From assembly GCF_023336895.1 (NCBI RefSeq), contig NZ_JAMBLT010000007.1:1-64000 (forward strand): a stretch of DNA of 64,000 nucleotides, read 5' to 3'. Positions within the stretch are counted from its first letter, which is position 1, and each line of letters begins with the position of its first letter. The notes under the pieces were generated by a model. It did not search any database. It was given only the letters and a program-made list of their open reading frames with translations, and was not told where the DNA came from. The stretch is from Parasutterella secunda. Its GTDB lineage: Bacteria > Pseudomonadota > Gammaproteobacteria > Burkholderiales > Burkholderiaceae_F. This document shows positions 31,519-40,788 of this stretch, piece after piece. The translations under genes and the position numbers were made by a program.

Positions 31519-33417
31519 TTAAACCACTGCTTCAATAGCCTCGGATAGTTCAAGCCATCGGGCTTCAAGTGCCTCGACCTCAACGCTTAACTCTCCGCGG
31601 CGCTTGAGCGCGGCGGCCACTTCATCCTGATCGCCTTGAGTGTAAAAGCCACTGTCGGCAAGCTTTGCATCCAAAGCTTTAAGTTCTGATGAAAGCGGCT
31701 CCAACTTCTTTTCAACTTGTGCCAGTTCTTTTTGTAAAGGTTTCTTTAAATTGGCAATGCGTTGACGCTCAAGCGCGGCCTGTTGTCTGGTTTCCCGCTT
31801 GTTGGGCGAGGAGGATGTCGTTTCACTTTTGGCTTTTTCAGCAGAAAGGGAAGCTTTGCGTGTTTCGAGAACGAGCTTGGCGTAATCATCAAGGTCCCCG
31901 TCAAACTCACTGACTTTACCCTCATGAACGAGCATCAGCCGTTCAGTTGTGGCGGCTAAAAGGTGTCTGTCGTGGGAAACAAGTAGGACTGAGCCCTCAA
32001 AGGAGGAAAGCGCCATCGTTAACGCTTCACGCGTTTGCATATCCAAGTGATTGGTGGGTTCGTCAAGCACAATCAGATTCGGTTTATCCCAAGCCAAAAG
32101 GGCCAAGGCCAGACGAGCTTTTTCTCCGCCCGAAAACGGTTTAACCAGTGCGTTGACCATCTCACCGCTGAATTTAAACCGTCCAAGGAAGTCGCGCAGT
32201 ACCTGTTCTCGTTCATCGGGTGCTTTGCGGCGAAGATGTTGAAGGGGAGTTTCATCGCCTCGCAATTGTTCAAGCTGATGCTGGGCAAAGTAGCCGATTT
32301 GAAGACCTTGTCCGAATCGGAATTCACCCGCCATGGGGGTGAGTTCCTTGCAAATCCCTTTAATCAAGGTGGATTTGCCGGCTCCATTGACACCCAATAC
32401 ACCGATTCGCTCACCGGCACGGATGGAAAATTTCACGTCATGCAAAATTTCCTTCTCTCCATATCCCAAGGCGACGGATTGAGCTTCTACCAAATGCTCC
32501 GGCAGGCGTTCAGGCTTTAAGAATTCAAAACGCCATTCACGGGTGGCGCGCACCGGTTCGACCGCCTTTAAGCGCTCAAGCATTTTGATGCGGGATTGCG
32601 CTTGGCGGGCTTTCGTTGCTTTATATCGGAATCGGTCAATAAAACTTTGAAGGTGGGCGCTTTCGCGCTCATAGGCTTTAGCGGCAGCGTCCTGAGCGCG
32701 AAGTCTTTCTACCCGCAAAGCTTCAAAGGCGCTGTAGTTACCCGCATAGCGGCGAATCGTATTGTCTTCAATGCTCCAAATGGTGTTAACGGAGCGATCC
32801 AGGAACTCACGGTCGTGGCTGATGATAACCGTGGTCGCATGCTGGCGTTTTAACCACGCTTCAAGCCAAATGACGCTATCTAAGTCCAGGTGGTTGGTCG
32901 GTTCGTCAAGTAGCAGGAGCTCTGCAGGACACATGAGCGCGCGCGCCAAAGCCAAACGGTTTCGCCAGCCGCCTGAGAAATCCTTGACGTGATGGGTGGT
33001 CATCTCTTCGGTAAAACCCAAACCGTGCAGGATGATCTTGGCCTGCGCCGTGATCGCGCCTTCGTTGAGTTCGGCCAAGGTTGCGTGCGCGCTGGCAACA
33101 CTCATATCGTCTTTAGCTTCAGCCAAGGCTTTTTGGGCTGCCATGAGGGGAGCGTGGCCTGAGAGCACCCAGTCAATAGCGACTTCATCGACCGTGTCAA
33201 TGTCTTGAGCAACGTGACCGATGTTTTCAAGAGCCGGGGCGCTGATCTCACCGGCTTCAAGGGGGACTTCGCCTAAAATCGCAGCGAGCAGACTTGATTT
33301 TCCACAGCCGTTTTCGCCCACGAGTCCGATTCTTTCGCCGGGATTGGCCAAAAGTGTGGCGTGCGAATACAGCACTCGCACGCCTCGCATGAGACTGACG
33401 TCTTGAAGTCTAAGCAT
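31519..33417 (-). CDS. yheS: ABC-F family ATPase YheS
   Basis: ABC-F proteins have two ATPase domains and no membrane part; they act on ribosomes to relieve stalling. This 632-residue protein closely follows E. coli YheS: an N-terminal RGVRVLYSHATLLANPGERIG-like start, Walker A motifs GENGCGKSS and GVNGAGKST, signatures DFSGGWRNRLALARA and FSGGEKARLALALL, Walker B LLLDEPTNHLDLDS and VLDEPTNHLDM. The P-site linker is helical and basic (SFIDRFRYKATKARQAQSRIKML), and a charged C-terminal coiled coil is present. The start codon overlaps the stop of prmB by one base. Confidence 0.93.
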   Translation of the reverse strand: MLRLQDVSLMRGVRVLYSHATLLANPGERIGLVGENGCGKSSLLAAILGEVPLEAGEISAPALENIGHVAQDIDTVDEVAIDWVLSGHAPLMAAQKALAEAKDDMSVASAHATLAELNEGAITAQAKIILHGLGFTEEMTTHHVKDFSGGWRNRLALARALMCPAELLLLDEPTNHLDLDSVIWLEAWLKRQHATTVIISHDREFLDRSVNTIWSIEDNTIRRYAGNYSAFEALRVERLRAQDAAAKAYERESAHLQSFIDRFRYKATKARQAQSRIKMLERLKAVEPVRATREWRFEFLKPERLPEHLVEAQSVALGYGEKEILHDVKFSIRAGERIGVLGVNGAGKSTLIKGICKELTPMAGEFRFGQGLQIGYFAQHQLEQLRGDETPLQHLRRKAPDEREQVLRDFLGRFKFSGEMVNALVKPFSGGEKARLALALLAWDKPNLIVLDEPTNHLDMQTREALTMALSSFEGSVLLVSHDRHLLAATTERLMLVHEGKVSEFDGDLDDYAKLVLETRKASLSAEKAKSETTSSSPNKRETRQQAALERQRIANLKKPLQKELAQVEKKLEPLSSELKALDAKLADSGFYTQGDQDEVAAALKRRGELSVEVEALEARWLELSEAIEAVV

Positions 33418-34319
33418 TACGGAAGTTCATCCTTTCGCAAAAGATAGACCATTGCATCTTCGTTTTCAGTGGCTAACCATGTAAAGGGCACTTTGGGATA
33501 AGCCGCTTCACAGGCGTCTTTTCCATCACCCACTTCAACCACCATGACACCGCGGTTCGTGAGATGAGCTTTTGAATCCGTCATCAGGCGGCGCACGATA
33601 TCCAGGCCGTCGTCTCCAGCCCCTAAAGCTAAAGCCGGTTCGTGACGGTATTCACCGGGGAGGTTATCCATTGCTTCTTGAGTGACATAGGGAGGATTGC
33701 TAATGATCACATCGTACTGACGGTCATCCAATTCATTGAAAAGATCACTCTTAATGAGTTCGATTCGATCCTGCATGCCGTAGCGTTCAACATTGATTTT
33801 GGCAACATCGAGTGCATCCTGGCTGATATCCACGCAGTCAACCTTCGCATTGGGGAAGACTTCGGCTGCGATAATGCCCAGGCAACCCGAGCCCGTGCAT
33901 AAATCAAGCACGCGCGTGACGTTTTCTGGATTAGAAACCCACGGTGCCAACTCGTCTTTTAAGAGTTCGGCAATGTATGAGCGGGGAATAATCACGCGTT
34001 CATCGCAAAAGAAGGGATGGTCAATTAACCAAGCTTCCTGCAAAAGGTAAGGTGTCGGGATTTTTTCAACAGCACGCTTTTCGATGCGCTCTAAAAGCAT
34101 CTTGAGTTCGGCATTGGAAACGCGGGCGTCCCAGAAACGATCCGAGTCCTCGAAGTTAAGCTTTAAAGAGCGCAATACTAAGAAGTAAGCTTCTTCGTAT
34201 GTGTCAGCGCAGCCATGACCGCAGAAAATATTATTGATCTCAAACTGCGTCATCGCATAACGGATGACATCACGGATGGTCTGCAGTCGGCATTGATGAA
34301 CGTCGTTATCGGTAATCAT
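33417..34319 (-). CDS. prmB: Ribosomal protein uL3 N5-glutamine methyltransferase PrmB
   Basis: PrmB methylates a glutamine side chain of ribosomal protein L3. The 300-residue protein has the helical N-terminal substrate domain, the SAM-binding motif VLDLCTGSGCLGIIAAE and the catalytic NPPYV motif of glutamine methyltransferases. The context LLEDELAPWV-like segment before it (here LLKDELAPWV) and the C-terminal EYRHEPALALGAGDDGLD are typical of PrmB rather than PrmC, and there is no prfA next to it. ATG 34319 is preferred over an upstream TTG at 34340. The gene is coupled to yheS, another translation factor. Confidence 0.92.
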   Translation of the reverse strand: MITDNDVHQCRLQTIRDVIRYAMTQFEINNIFCGHGCADTYEEAYFLVLRSLKLNFEDSDRFWDARVSNAELKMLLERIEKRAVEKIPTPYLLQEAWLIDHPFFCDERVIIPRSYIAELLKDELAPWVSNPENVTRVLDLCTGSGCLGIIAAEVFPNAKVDCVDISQDALDVAKINVERYGMQDRIELIKSDLFNELDDRQYDVIISNPPYVTQEAMDNLPGEYRHEPALALGAGDDGLDIVRRLMTDSKAHLTNRGVMVVEVGDGKDACEAAYPKVPFTWLATENEDAMVYLLRKDELP

Positions 34320-34414
34320 AAAAATTCTTTTAAAAATCAAGCTTCAAAACAGGGTGCTATTTTAACCCAGAACACTTGTAGAGGGGAGTGTAAAAGGTCA
34401 GAAAGGTACCCAAA

Positions 34415-35668
34415 TCAGAAGCGTTTCTTTTCAGTTTCGCTGGGCTTTCTTTTTATCAAGACAAAAGTCAGCACGATGATGAGCCACATGACGACAATCC
34501 AAAGACAAAATCCGTTTGCAATGGTTGTCATGGAAACGTCTTTGGCCAATTGACCGATGGAGAAATTGGGAATGCCGGATCCCACGTAGGCTCCTAGATA
34601 AAGGGCAGAAATGAGACCAGCGCGTTCACGCAACGTGGCGTCCATGAGTAATAGTTTTAGTCCGCTGCAGCAAGTGCCGCCTTGCGCGGCGCCGCAAATA
34701 ACGACAAAAATCATAAATAGTGCAGGGGACTGCATATCAAGCGTTAGGAAAACACCTCCCGCCCCAAAGAGAAAACCTGTGCTCATGAGCAAAAGTGTTT
34801 TACTCGGATTAAAGCGCCTGCTTATCAATCCGAAAACGGCGATCGGAATAATCAAAAGCAAGTACGTGATCGCTGCAAGTAAAACACTGCTTTCTCCAAA
34901 TACGATTTGAGCAAATTGAGCGGAGAAGCCTTGAAAGAAACTGCTTACGCCCCACGTACCGATAAAAGCGGTGATGCTCAAAATAAAGAGGCGTCTTAAA
35001 CGAGCGGGGATGGCGATTTTAGGAATGAGTACTTGACCGATACTTTCGGTTCCTAGTCTCATGGTTTCGGTGCCTAAGACAGCCAAGACAATGCAGAAAA
35101 TAAGCAGCGCCACGCAGGCATCAAAGAGAAGTGCTGGGTTGAGGACGTTGTACTCAATGATAAGTCCCGTGAGAAGCGTTCCAAGCGATAGGCCAATGTT
35201 GGGCCCGGCCGACGTCATGGCTGTGCCTAGCCAAGCTCGGGCAGGCGGTGCCGTATCAACGACCCAGGACATGCAGGCGCTGGTTGCCAGGCCACAAGAC
35301 AGTCCCTGAAGAAAGCGTCCAATATAAAGATCGCTTGCTGATTGTCCGACAGAAAATAAGTAACAGGCAATGGCGCCAAACGCAAGTGCAGCGATGACAA
35401 CGGGCTTTCTGCCTAAAAAGTTAGAAAGACGCGCAAAAAGAATAAGCGTGAGAACGCAGCCCGCGAAGTAACTGACAACGCTCATGGCCACTTCGGAAGA
35501 GGAAAGCTTGAGGTCTTGCACCCAGTAGGCCATCATCGGAATGGCGGTTGCGGCAGTGACAAAACAGGTGATTAAACAAAAGGCGGCCACGAAAAAAGAA
35601 AAGCCACGCCTTTTAATGGCGTCGCCCTCCGGATGCGCAAGTGATTTCTTTTCAAATTCGATGGCCAT
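34415..35668 (-). CDS. MFS transporter
   Basis: A 417-residue permease with about twelve membrane helices in two halves. Motif A-like residues occur after the second helix (LFARLSNFLGRKPVVI), and a G/A-rich fourth helix (GRFLQGLSCGLATSACMSWV) follows. The overall pattern resembles drug- or sugar-efflux-type members such as the AraJ/YnfM group. The substrate cannot be predicted. It is separated from prmB by about 95 bases and from the autotransporter remnant upstream by about 170 bases. Confidence 0.82.
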   Translation of the reverse strand: MAIEFEKKSLAHPEGDAIKRRGFSFFVAAFCLITCFVTAATAIPMMAYWVQDLKLSSSEVAMSVVSYFAGCVLTLILFARLSNFLGRKPVVIAALAFGAIACYLFSVGQSASDLYIGRFLQGLSCGLATSACMSWVVDTAPPARAWLGTAMTSAGPNIGLSLGTLLTGLIIEYNVLNPALLFDACVALLIFCIVLAVLGTETMRLGTESIGQVLIPKIAIPARLRRLFILSITAFIGTWGVSSFFQGFSAQFAQIVFGESSVLLAAITYLLLIIPIAVFGLISRRFNPSKTLLLMSTGFLFGAGGVFLTLDMQSPALFMIFVVICGAAQGGTCCSGLKLLLMDATLRERAGLISALYLGAYVGSGIPNFSIGQLAKDVSMTTIANGFCLWIVVMWLIIVLTFVLIKRKPSETEKKRF

Positions 35669-35837
35669 GGATAATCACGATTAGCAATCAAATCAACACG
35701 ATAAAAGAGAAAAGCCGACGGTTTATCATCGAGCCATGATGTGACAGCGAATTATGTCACATTCAATTGGTATTGAGATTGGTTTGAGAAGTTAAACTAA
35801 TAATCGAGAGTGTGAATGAAAAGCATTCTTCAAAACA

Positions 35838-35867
35838 CAATCGGCAAGTTTTTAGGCTTGCCGATTG
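35838..35867 (-). terminator. Terminator after the autotransporter remnant
   Basis: An 11-bp perfect stem, CAATCGGCAAG (35838-35848) with CTTGCCGATTG (35857-35867), lies just below the stop of the remnant. In the minus direction it is followed by TGTTTTG. Confidence 0.7.
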
Positions 35868-35887
35868 GTGGTTAAGAAGTGAAACGA

Positions 35888-36259
35888 CTAGAAGAGGTAA
35901 TTGACACGTCCGGACACAAGCCATGTGTCAATTGTTTCGCCGCCGGCCGTTCTTTCAATATCGACTTGGAAGGACATGTTGTCTTTCCAGTTCAAGTAGC
36001 CACCGACACCGAATGTCGACCAGGTGTCTTTGTCACCCCAGGTGACGCCCACCTTGTTGCTGAGGTCGCTAAACTGAGCATCTTGACCATCCGTGAACTG
36101 ATGCAAGACATCGGCGCGGGCGTAGAGTTCACCGACATAATCGGAGGACTCAAATGCCTTACCTGCTCTGAGACCGACTCGACCGATCACGCTAATGTCG
36201 CTATCGGCATCAACCTTCGGGACGGTAGGGTTCAATGAAGTGCGATAAGGAACATCAAG
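35888..36259 (-). pseudogene. Remnant of an autotransporter beta-barrel (C-terminal end only)
   Basis: The frame encodes about 123 residues that match the last third of a classical autotransporter barrel: SVIGRVGLRAGKAF, a segment on DVLHQF, DTWSTFGVGGYLNWKDN, and the terminal aromatic VNYLF typical of outer membrane proteins. The intact autotransporter upstream has the same order of elements (IIGRLGFRSGM, GDVMHEF, DTWYDLGIGTDI, final IRYSF). There is no ATG, no signal peptide and no passenger; an in-frame stop lies at 36260-36262 and the sequence above it is AT-rich. It is therefore a truncated gene. Its composition differs from that of the intact gene, so it is not a recent copy. Confidence 0.75.
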
Positions 36260-36613
36260 TCAGCGGATTTCTCAAGTGAATAGCCTCAAGAAATTGTGTC
36301 CAAAGAGTCAAACTACCCTATGTCAGCGTTGGAAAAGCTAATTTTGATAGCCTGAAGTGGTTATTTATAGCATCTGCAGGCACTTTAAAAAAAAATCTTA
36401 TTGTAATATCAATAGGTTAAAAGATTTAACCTTAATAGAATCCCATTAGGTAAAAGGTACTTTAAAAGTCCGTTTTAGGTCTAATGGATAATTGGGTTTA
36501 TTATGATTAACACTGTAATTTTTTTAATTTTGTTCTTGAAACAAACCATTGACCTTCCCAAAGTAGGCTAACTAATGGGCAATTAGCACTTTGGAAAGGT
36601 TTTATAAAAGTTG
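36260..36613. other. AT-rich gap between the remnant and the intact autotransporter
   Basis: About 350 bases with many A and T runs and no convincing reading frame. It does not continue the barrel coding of the remnant in the frame checked. A hairpin at its upper end (36552-36600) is the only structure I see. Confidence 0.6.
36552..36600 (-). terminator. Weak terminator-like hairpin after the autotransporter gene
   Basis: A 13-bp stem with one mismatch pairs 36552-36564 (ACCTTCCCAAAGT) with 36588-36600 (ACTTTGGAAAGGT). The loop contains a small inner inverted repeat. In the minus direction only a partial T-rich tail follows. Confidence 0.35.
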
Positions 36614-38743
36614 CTAGAAGGAATATCTTATTCCAGCATTGAGTTGCCAACTATTGTCAAATTCTCCACCGAAAATACACTTTGAACTGAGCCATATTTT
36701 GGAATTTTCGCTTAAAGTTATGTCAGTGCCGATACCTAAGTCATACCAGGTATCGGATCCTGAGTTTTCATTTCGATAGGCAGTGGTACGACCGATGGCA
36801 TCAAAAGAGTAATCTCCCTTGAATTCATGCATAACGTCTCCCATGATGTAGATTGAACCATTAGAAGAATTTTCTCCGGAGTTAATGGTCATTCCACTTC
36901 GGAATCCAAGCCTACCAATGATGCTATTGATATCACCGATATTTGCTTTAATACCCCCATCAGTTGTGAAATTATTGCCTTCAATGCGTACGATCTGCAG
37001 TTGGGTTTGAGGTTCAATAAAAAGATTATTGTTGAGTTGGTACTTGTATCCTACTTCAGCACTTAAACCGTAATAGGTTTGCCAGAATGAACTTCCAATA
37101 CTTGCATTCTGGTTGTTGTTTAAATCATAATCACTACCGATTCGACCAATCTTTGCATTAAAGTCTGCATATCCACCACAATCGCTCAGAACAGAGTAGT
37201 AAAAATTCAAACCATATACGTCATTGTTTCCGCTTCCAGAAATACCATTTAAATCAGTATCAGCCTGAGTGTAGTCGAAAGCTACTCCAACGATTTTCCG
37301 ACTCCCAGTCGTAGAAACGTCTTTGTCGTAGCCTATTTGAATCATATGTTTATCCGTGTCAAACTCGTTAGTGTATCCAATATTGGAGAAACGGTAACGA
37401 ACCCAAAGGCCATCTGTATTCGTTCCTTTATGACGGGTTTCTCCTCTGCGTTCATGGAAACGATCTAGATCCGTAACCAAAGAGTAGGAAGCCAGAGTTG
37501 CGTTGTGTAAAAAATTAATATTTTCATTGGTATGACCCAGTGATTTGGTTAAGTACCAATAGGTCTTATCGTTTTCTAAGTCAGTTTCGCTTTTTGTACT
37601 GTAATTGAGCGTATACAACTCACTAGAGTTATTTACTTCTCCATCGGCATTTGTTGTGAAGGTAGTATCTCCTTTTTCAACACTTGCGAAGTAAAGTTTA
37701 TCCCCTAAGTTCATTTCATCAAGATGAGCTTTGGAAGCATCGAATTGAACGACTTGCCTAGAACCATTTTCAGCAGAACCGATCTGAATGAAGTCACTGG
37801 TTCCGTCGTTAGCGTACGTTTTCTGCCCTTGATTAGAGAGCCAATTTAAGTCCATTACAAAAGTTCCACCACTACCCTTGAGATTATCCAGTTTAACTGT
37901 AGCGTAAACAGCATCTTTATTTCTATAGTTGGAAAGGTTGTAATTCGTATTTTTGATAATTGTTTCTTCGTAAGTCTTCCAGATCTGATCATCTGCAAGC
38001 ATTACGACGCCATCTTCAAGTGTTAAATTGCTTAATTTACCATTACCGCTGAGTAGTGAACCAGAAGCATTAAAAATCCATGTGGCACCATTTTTGAGTG
38101 TCAAGTCAACAATTGAATCATTACCTTCTCCAATCGCACTGCCAAACCAAAATGAATCCTTGTTTGAAAGTTCAACCGTTACCTTATTAGTTCCTTTATG
38201 GAACATGGTGGTTGTGACATCTATTGAACCAATTATCTGAACGGATTTACCTGATATTGTTACATTATTATTCTGAGTATATGTATCAAATAAACCCGAT
38301 ATTCCTCCTTTATATGGCGTTTTAGCGCTGATTGCTGTGCTGTCGTTTCGACCTTCTTGTCCTCCAATTGAGGCAATGTAAATAGAGTCAAGATCCTTAA
38401 AGTTGATGGTGGCACTGTCTCTTGCGTAAACAGCACCATTATTGTCTATGTTGTCGTGTTGAGCTGTGTTTACAATAGAAACCGTTTTTGTGGCCGTTAA
38501 GGTATTTTTTTGAATAACTACGGCTTCAGTCGTATCTGTATAGTAACCACTTGAAACACCTGTGATTTGAACGTTTATGTTGTCATAAGTACCGTTAGAA
38601 ATACCCTGATTGGGGTTGCCGTGTATATTAACATCTCCGATATAGTTAAAGTCTTGAGCATCACTTGTTACCGCAAAACACGCTAGCACAGCTATGGTCA
38701 GTGGATATTTAGGACTTAAAAATTGGGGGGGGGTATATCGCAT
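36614..38743 (-). CDS. Autotransporter with outer-membrane beta-barrel, start within a homopolymer context
   Basis: A 709-residue type V secreted protein. A signal peptide covers about residues 1-29 (cleavage near TSDA-QD). The passenger (about 30-430) is rich in N, T, S, G and D and has the repeating beta-helix pattern of adhesin-type passengers. The C-terminal 280 residues or so are the translocator barrel (IQIGYDKDV, IIGRLGFRSGM) ending in IRYSF. Cysteine is nearly absent. The gene is clearly more AT-rich than the flanking genes, suggesting acquisition. AGGGA precedes the ATG. Codons 4-7 contain nine consecutive C, so expression may switch by slippage. The ligand of the passenger is unknown. 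Confidence 0.85.
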   Translation of the reverse strand: MRYTPPQFLSPKYPLTIAVLACFAVTSDAQDFNYIGDVNIHGNPNQGISNGTYDNINVQITGVSSGYYTDTTEAVVIQKNTLTATKTVSIVNTAQHDNIDNNGAVYARDSATINFKDLDSIYIASIGGQEGRNDSTAISAKTPYKGGISGLFDTYTQNNNVTISGKSVQIIGSIDVTTTMFHKGTNKVTVELSNKDSFWFGSAIGEGNDSIVDLTLKNGATWIFNASGSLLSGNGKLSNLTLEDGVVMLADDQIWKTYEETIIKNTNYNLSNYRNKDAVYATVKLDNLKGSGGTFVMDLNWLSNQGQKTYANDGTSDFIQIGSAENGSRQVVQFDASKAHLDEMNLGDKLYFASVEKGDTTFTTNADGEVNNSSELYTLNYSTKSETDLENDKTYWYLTKSLGHTNENINFLHNATLASYSLVTDLDRFHERRGETRHKGTNTDGLWVRYRFSNIGYTNEFDTDKHMIQIGYDKDVSTTGSRKIVGVAFDYTQADTDLNGISGSGNNDVYGLNFYYSVLSDCGGYADFNAKIGRIGSDYDLNNNQNASIGSSFWQTYYGLSAEVGYKYQLNNNLFIEPQTQLQIVRIEGNNFTTDGGIKANIGDINSIIGRLGFRSGMTINSGENSSNGSIYIMGDVMHEFKGDYSFDAIGRTTAYRNENSGSDTWYDLGIGTDITLSENSKIWLSSKCIFGGEFDNSWQLNAGIRYSF
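38725..38733 (-). repeat. Poly-C tract (C9) just after the autotransporter start codon
   Basis: On the coding strand the run of nine C follows the third codon (Met-Arg-Tyr, then ACC CCC CCC C). With nine C the frame is open; gain or loss of one base would shift it before the signal peptide is complete. The surrounding gene is AT-rich, so such a run is unlikely by composition alone. Confidence 0.85.
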
Positions 38744-38941
38744 AATTATCCCTATCTTTAACTTAAAAAATTGTGACTTGGAATTTTCTCAAAACAAAAA
38801 ATAACCATCAAGAAAATCGGTATTTAGTATTAACCCTTAATAATTTTGCATTACCAATCAATAACATTTTGATTCTTCTATAAAAAAACGAAAAAGTTAT
38901 TTATAAAAAAAAGTCGACAATTTTAAATTTTGATCAAACGC

Positions 38942-38976
38942 AAAATCGGCGACTTTCAACCGAAAATCGCCGATTT
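38942..38976 (-). terminator. Terminator after the aminotransferase gene
   Basis: AAATCGGCGA (38943-38952) pairs with TCGCCGATTT (38967-38976). In the minus direction it is followed by TTTGCGTTTG. The 200 bases between it and the autotransporter start are very AT-rich and should hold the autotransporter promoter. Confidence 0.75.
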
Positions 38977-39001
38977 GAAAAAATGACTGAATGATGACTA
39001 T

Positions 39002-40204
39002 TTAGAGAACAGAAGCAAAACTACTTGCCACGTACTTCACATTCTTTTCATTTAATCCGCAAACGCAGATCCGTCCATTTCTCACCGCATAAATTCCAAA
39101 TTCAGTGGCGAGACGATCAACTTGCTCAGGCGTTAGTCCCGTAAACGAGAACATACCGGCTTGTTGTGTCACAAATGAAAAATCCCGCTTAGCACCAATG
39201 GCTTTCATTTCATCGGCTAGAGCTTGTCGCATCGAAAGAATGCGGTTTCTCATGTCGGCCAATTCCGATTCCCAACGCTTAAATTTTTCAGGATCCGCTA
39301 AGACGCTTTCTACAATGCGGCCTCCGAACGTCGGCGGATTGGAGTAATTGGCCCGTGCGCAGGTTTTTAGATGAGTGGTGACCCGTAGGGCTTCATCTTC
39401 AGATTGCGTCACGACTGTCAAAGCGCCGATTCTTTCTCCATAGAGATTAAACGATTTGGAAAATGAGGAAGCCGCCAGGAAATTAAGTCCTGAGTCTGCA
39501 AAAAGGCGGATGGTTTGAGCATCCTCGTCCAAGCCTTTTTTAAATCCCTGATAGGCCATGTCCAAAAACGGGATCAGGTGACGGGCGCGGCAAATGTCTA
39601 TGACTTCCATCCATTGATCAACGGACAAGTCATAGCCCGTCGGGTTGTGGCAGCAGGCGTGCAAAATAACGAGTGTTTTTTCAGGCAATGCCTTTAAGTC
39701 TTGTGCCATTGCGCAAAAGTCCACGCTGTTGCTTGATGCATCGTAATAGCGGTAACCCGTCACGGAATAGCCGGCAAGCCGAAGAATGTCATTGTGATTG
39801 GTCCAAGTGGGCTTTGAAGTCGCTCCGACATTAAGACCGCAGGCCCAATGCATTAAATCAACACCGAGTTTAAGGGCTCCTGTGCCACCGAGCGTTTGCA
39901 CGGTGCAGGCGCGTTTGGAGGAAACGATCTCACTATCTTTCCCGAAAATCAGTTCCTGAACCAATCGGTCGTAGAGGGGAAGACCTGTTTGAGGAATATA
40001 AGTGTGGGGGCGGTGTTCTGCGGCAATGGCTAGTTCAGCTTCACGGACGACATCAAGAACCGGCGTGACGCCGTTTTCATCCAAATACATTCCGACACCA
40101 AGATTGACCTTACAGTCGCGGGGATCGGCAAGAAATTTACCTGTAAGACTTAAGATGGGATCATCGGGAACCGCACTCACAGTAGAAAAAATGGATTCAT
40201 TCAT
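39002..40204 (-). CDS. Class I aromatic/aspartate-type amino acid aminotransferase
   Basis: A 400-residue PLP enzyme that moves an amino group from an amino acid (aspartate or aromatic) to 2-oxoglutarate. Motifs: N-terminal KVNLGVGMYLDENG (family-typical), LHACCHNPTGYDLS with the PLP-contacting asparagine, the PLP lysine in SSFSKSFNLYGERIG, and a C-terminal arginine in MFSFTGLTPEQV...GRICVCG. These are the marks of the AspC/TyrB subgroup; sequence alone does not say which substrate is preferred. ATG 40204 is used, with AAAGGA upstream; the frame continues to 40219. It is a single-gene unit. Confidence 0.9.
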   Translation of the reverse strand: MNESIFSTVSAVPDDPILSLTGKFLADPRDCKVNLGVGMYLDENGVTPVLDVVREAELAIAAEHRPHTYIPQTGLPLYDRLVQELIFGKDSEIVSSKRACTVQTLGGTGALKLGVDLMHWACGLNVGATSKPTWTNHNDILRLAGYSVTGYRYYDASSNSVDFCAMAQDLKALPEKTLVILHACCHNPTGYDLSVDQWMEVIDICRARHLIPFLDMAYQGFKKGLDEDAQTIRLFADSGLNFLAASSFSKSFNLYGERIGALTVVTQSEDEALRVTTHLKTCARANYSNPPTFGGRIVESVLADPEKFKRWESELADMRNRILSMRQALADEMKAIGAKRDFSFVTQQAGMFSFTGLTPEQVDRLATEFGIYAVRNGRICVCGLNEKNVKYVASSFASVL

Positions 40205-40363
40205 CGGCATTCCTTTCACAAAAGTTTACTTTCTCCAATATAAATCAGGCTTGTGAAGTGCGTGATTGAATTTTCTAAGTAAAAAGCGGTAATTAAGGTT
40301 GAAAATTTACCGCCATCTACGTGCTTTTCACTAAATAAAGGTAAGGATTGAATTCTTCATTTA

Positions 40364-40393
40364 CAAAAATGGCGAAGCCGTGATGACTTCGCC
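40364..40393 (-). terminator. Terminator after the 40.4 kb hypothetical gene
   Basis: GGCGAAG (40371-40377) pairs with CTTCGCC (40387-40393). In the minus direction ATTTTTG follows. Confidence 0.75.
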
Positions 40394-40422
40394 CGGGCAC
40401 AAAACGTTAAGAGGTTTTGAGA

Positions 40423-40761
40423 TTATTTCTTCATCGCTTCTATGGCTTTTTTCACGCTTTCTTGTGTCGGACGGAAAGCCGTGAGGCGTTGTTGAATGAT
40501 AGCCGGAGCTTGGGCAATCATGGTGTTGTAGCGATAGCCGCCCTTGACCAGCGTCTTTAAAACATTCGCAAAGTCAAAATAGCAATCTTCGCGCTTAACC
40601 TTGGCGGAGTGTTGCAGGCCCATGAAGTCCGTCCAGGTCACTGTGTAAACCACACCCTTGTCGCTCACGTCACAGTGCGTGACGGCCACAGCGTCACAAA
40701 CCCAAACATTCGGTTCCTGTTGTTGGACGGTTTGTTCCTTTTGGGGTTCTTTCTTATCCAT
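40423..40761 (-). CDS. Uncharacterised small protein, 112 residues
   Basis: I do not recognise a family. The protein starts with a charged, glutamine-rich segment (MDKKEPQKEQTVQQQEP), followed by a compact domain with beta-strand-like stretches (GVVYTVTWTDFMGLQHSAKVKRE) and a helical basic end (ESVKKAIEAMKK). There is no signal peptide or membrane segment. I prefer the ATG at 40761 because GAGG lies just upstream, within the four codons that separate it from the other ATG at 40773. It follows the EamA gene by 27 bases and is probably co-transcribed with it. Confidence 0.6.
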   Translation of the reverse strand: MDKKEPQKEQTVQQQEPNVWVCDAVAVTHCDVSDKGVVYTVTWTDFMGLQHSAKVKREDCYFDFANVLKTLVKGGYRYNTMIAQAPAIIQQRLTAFRPTQESVKKAIEAMKK

Positions 40762-40788
40762 TTTTAACCTCATGATTGATAGAAAAGT

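Noticed and set aside
35879-36238. Plus-strand frame of 119 codons at the autotransporter remnant
   Set aside because: It is antisense to the barrel remnant, which has clear autotransporter features on the minus strand.
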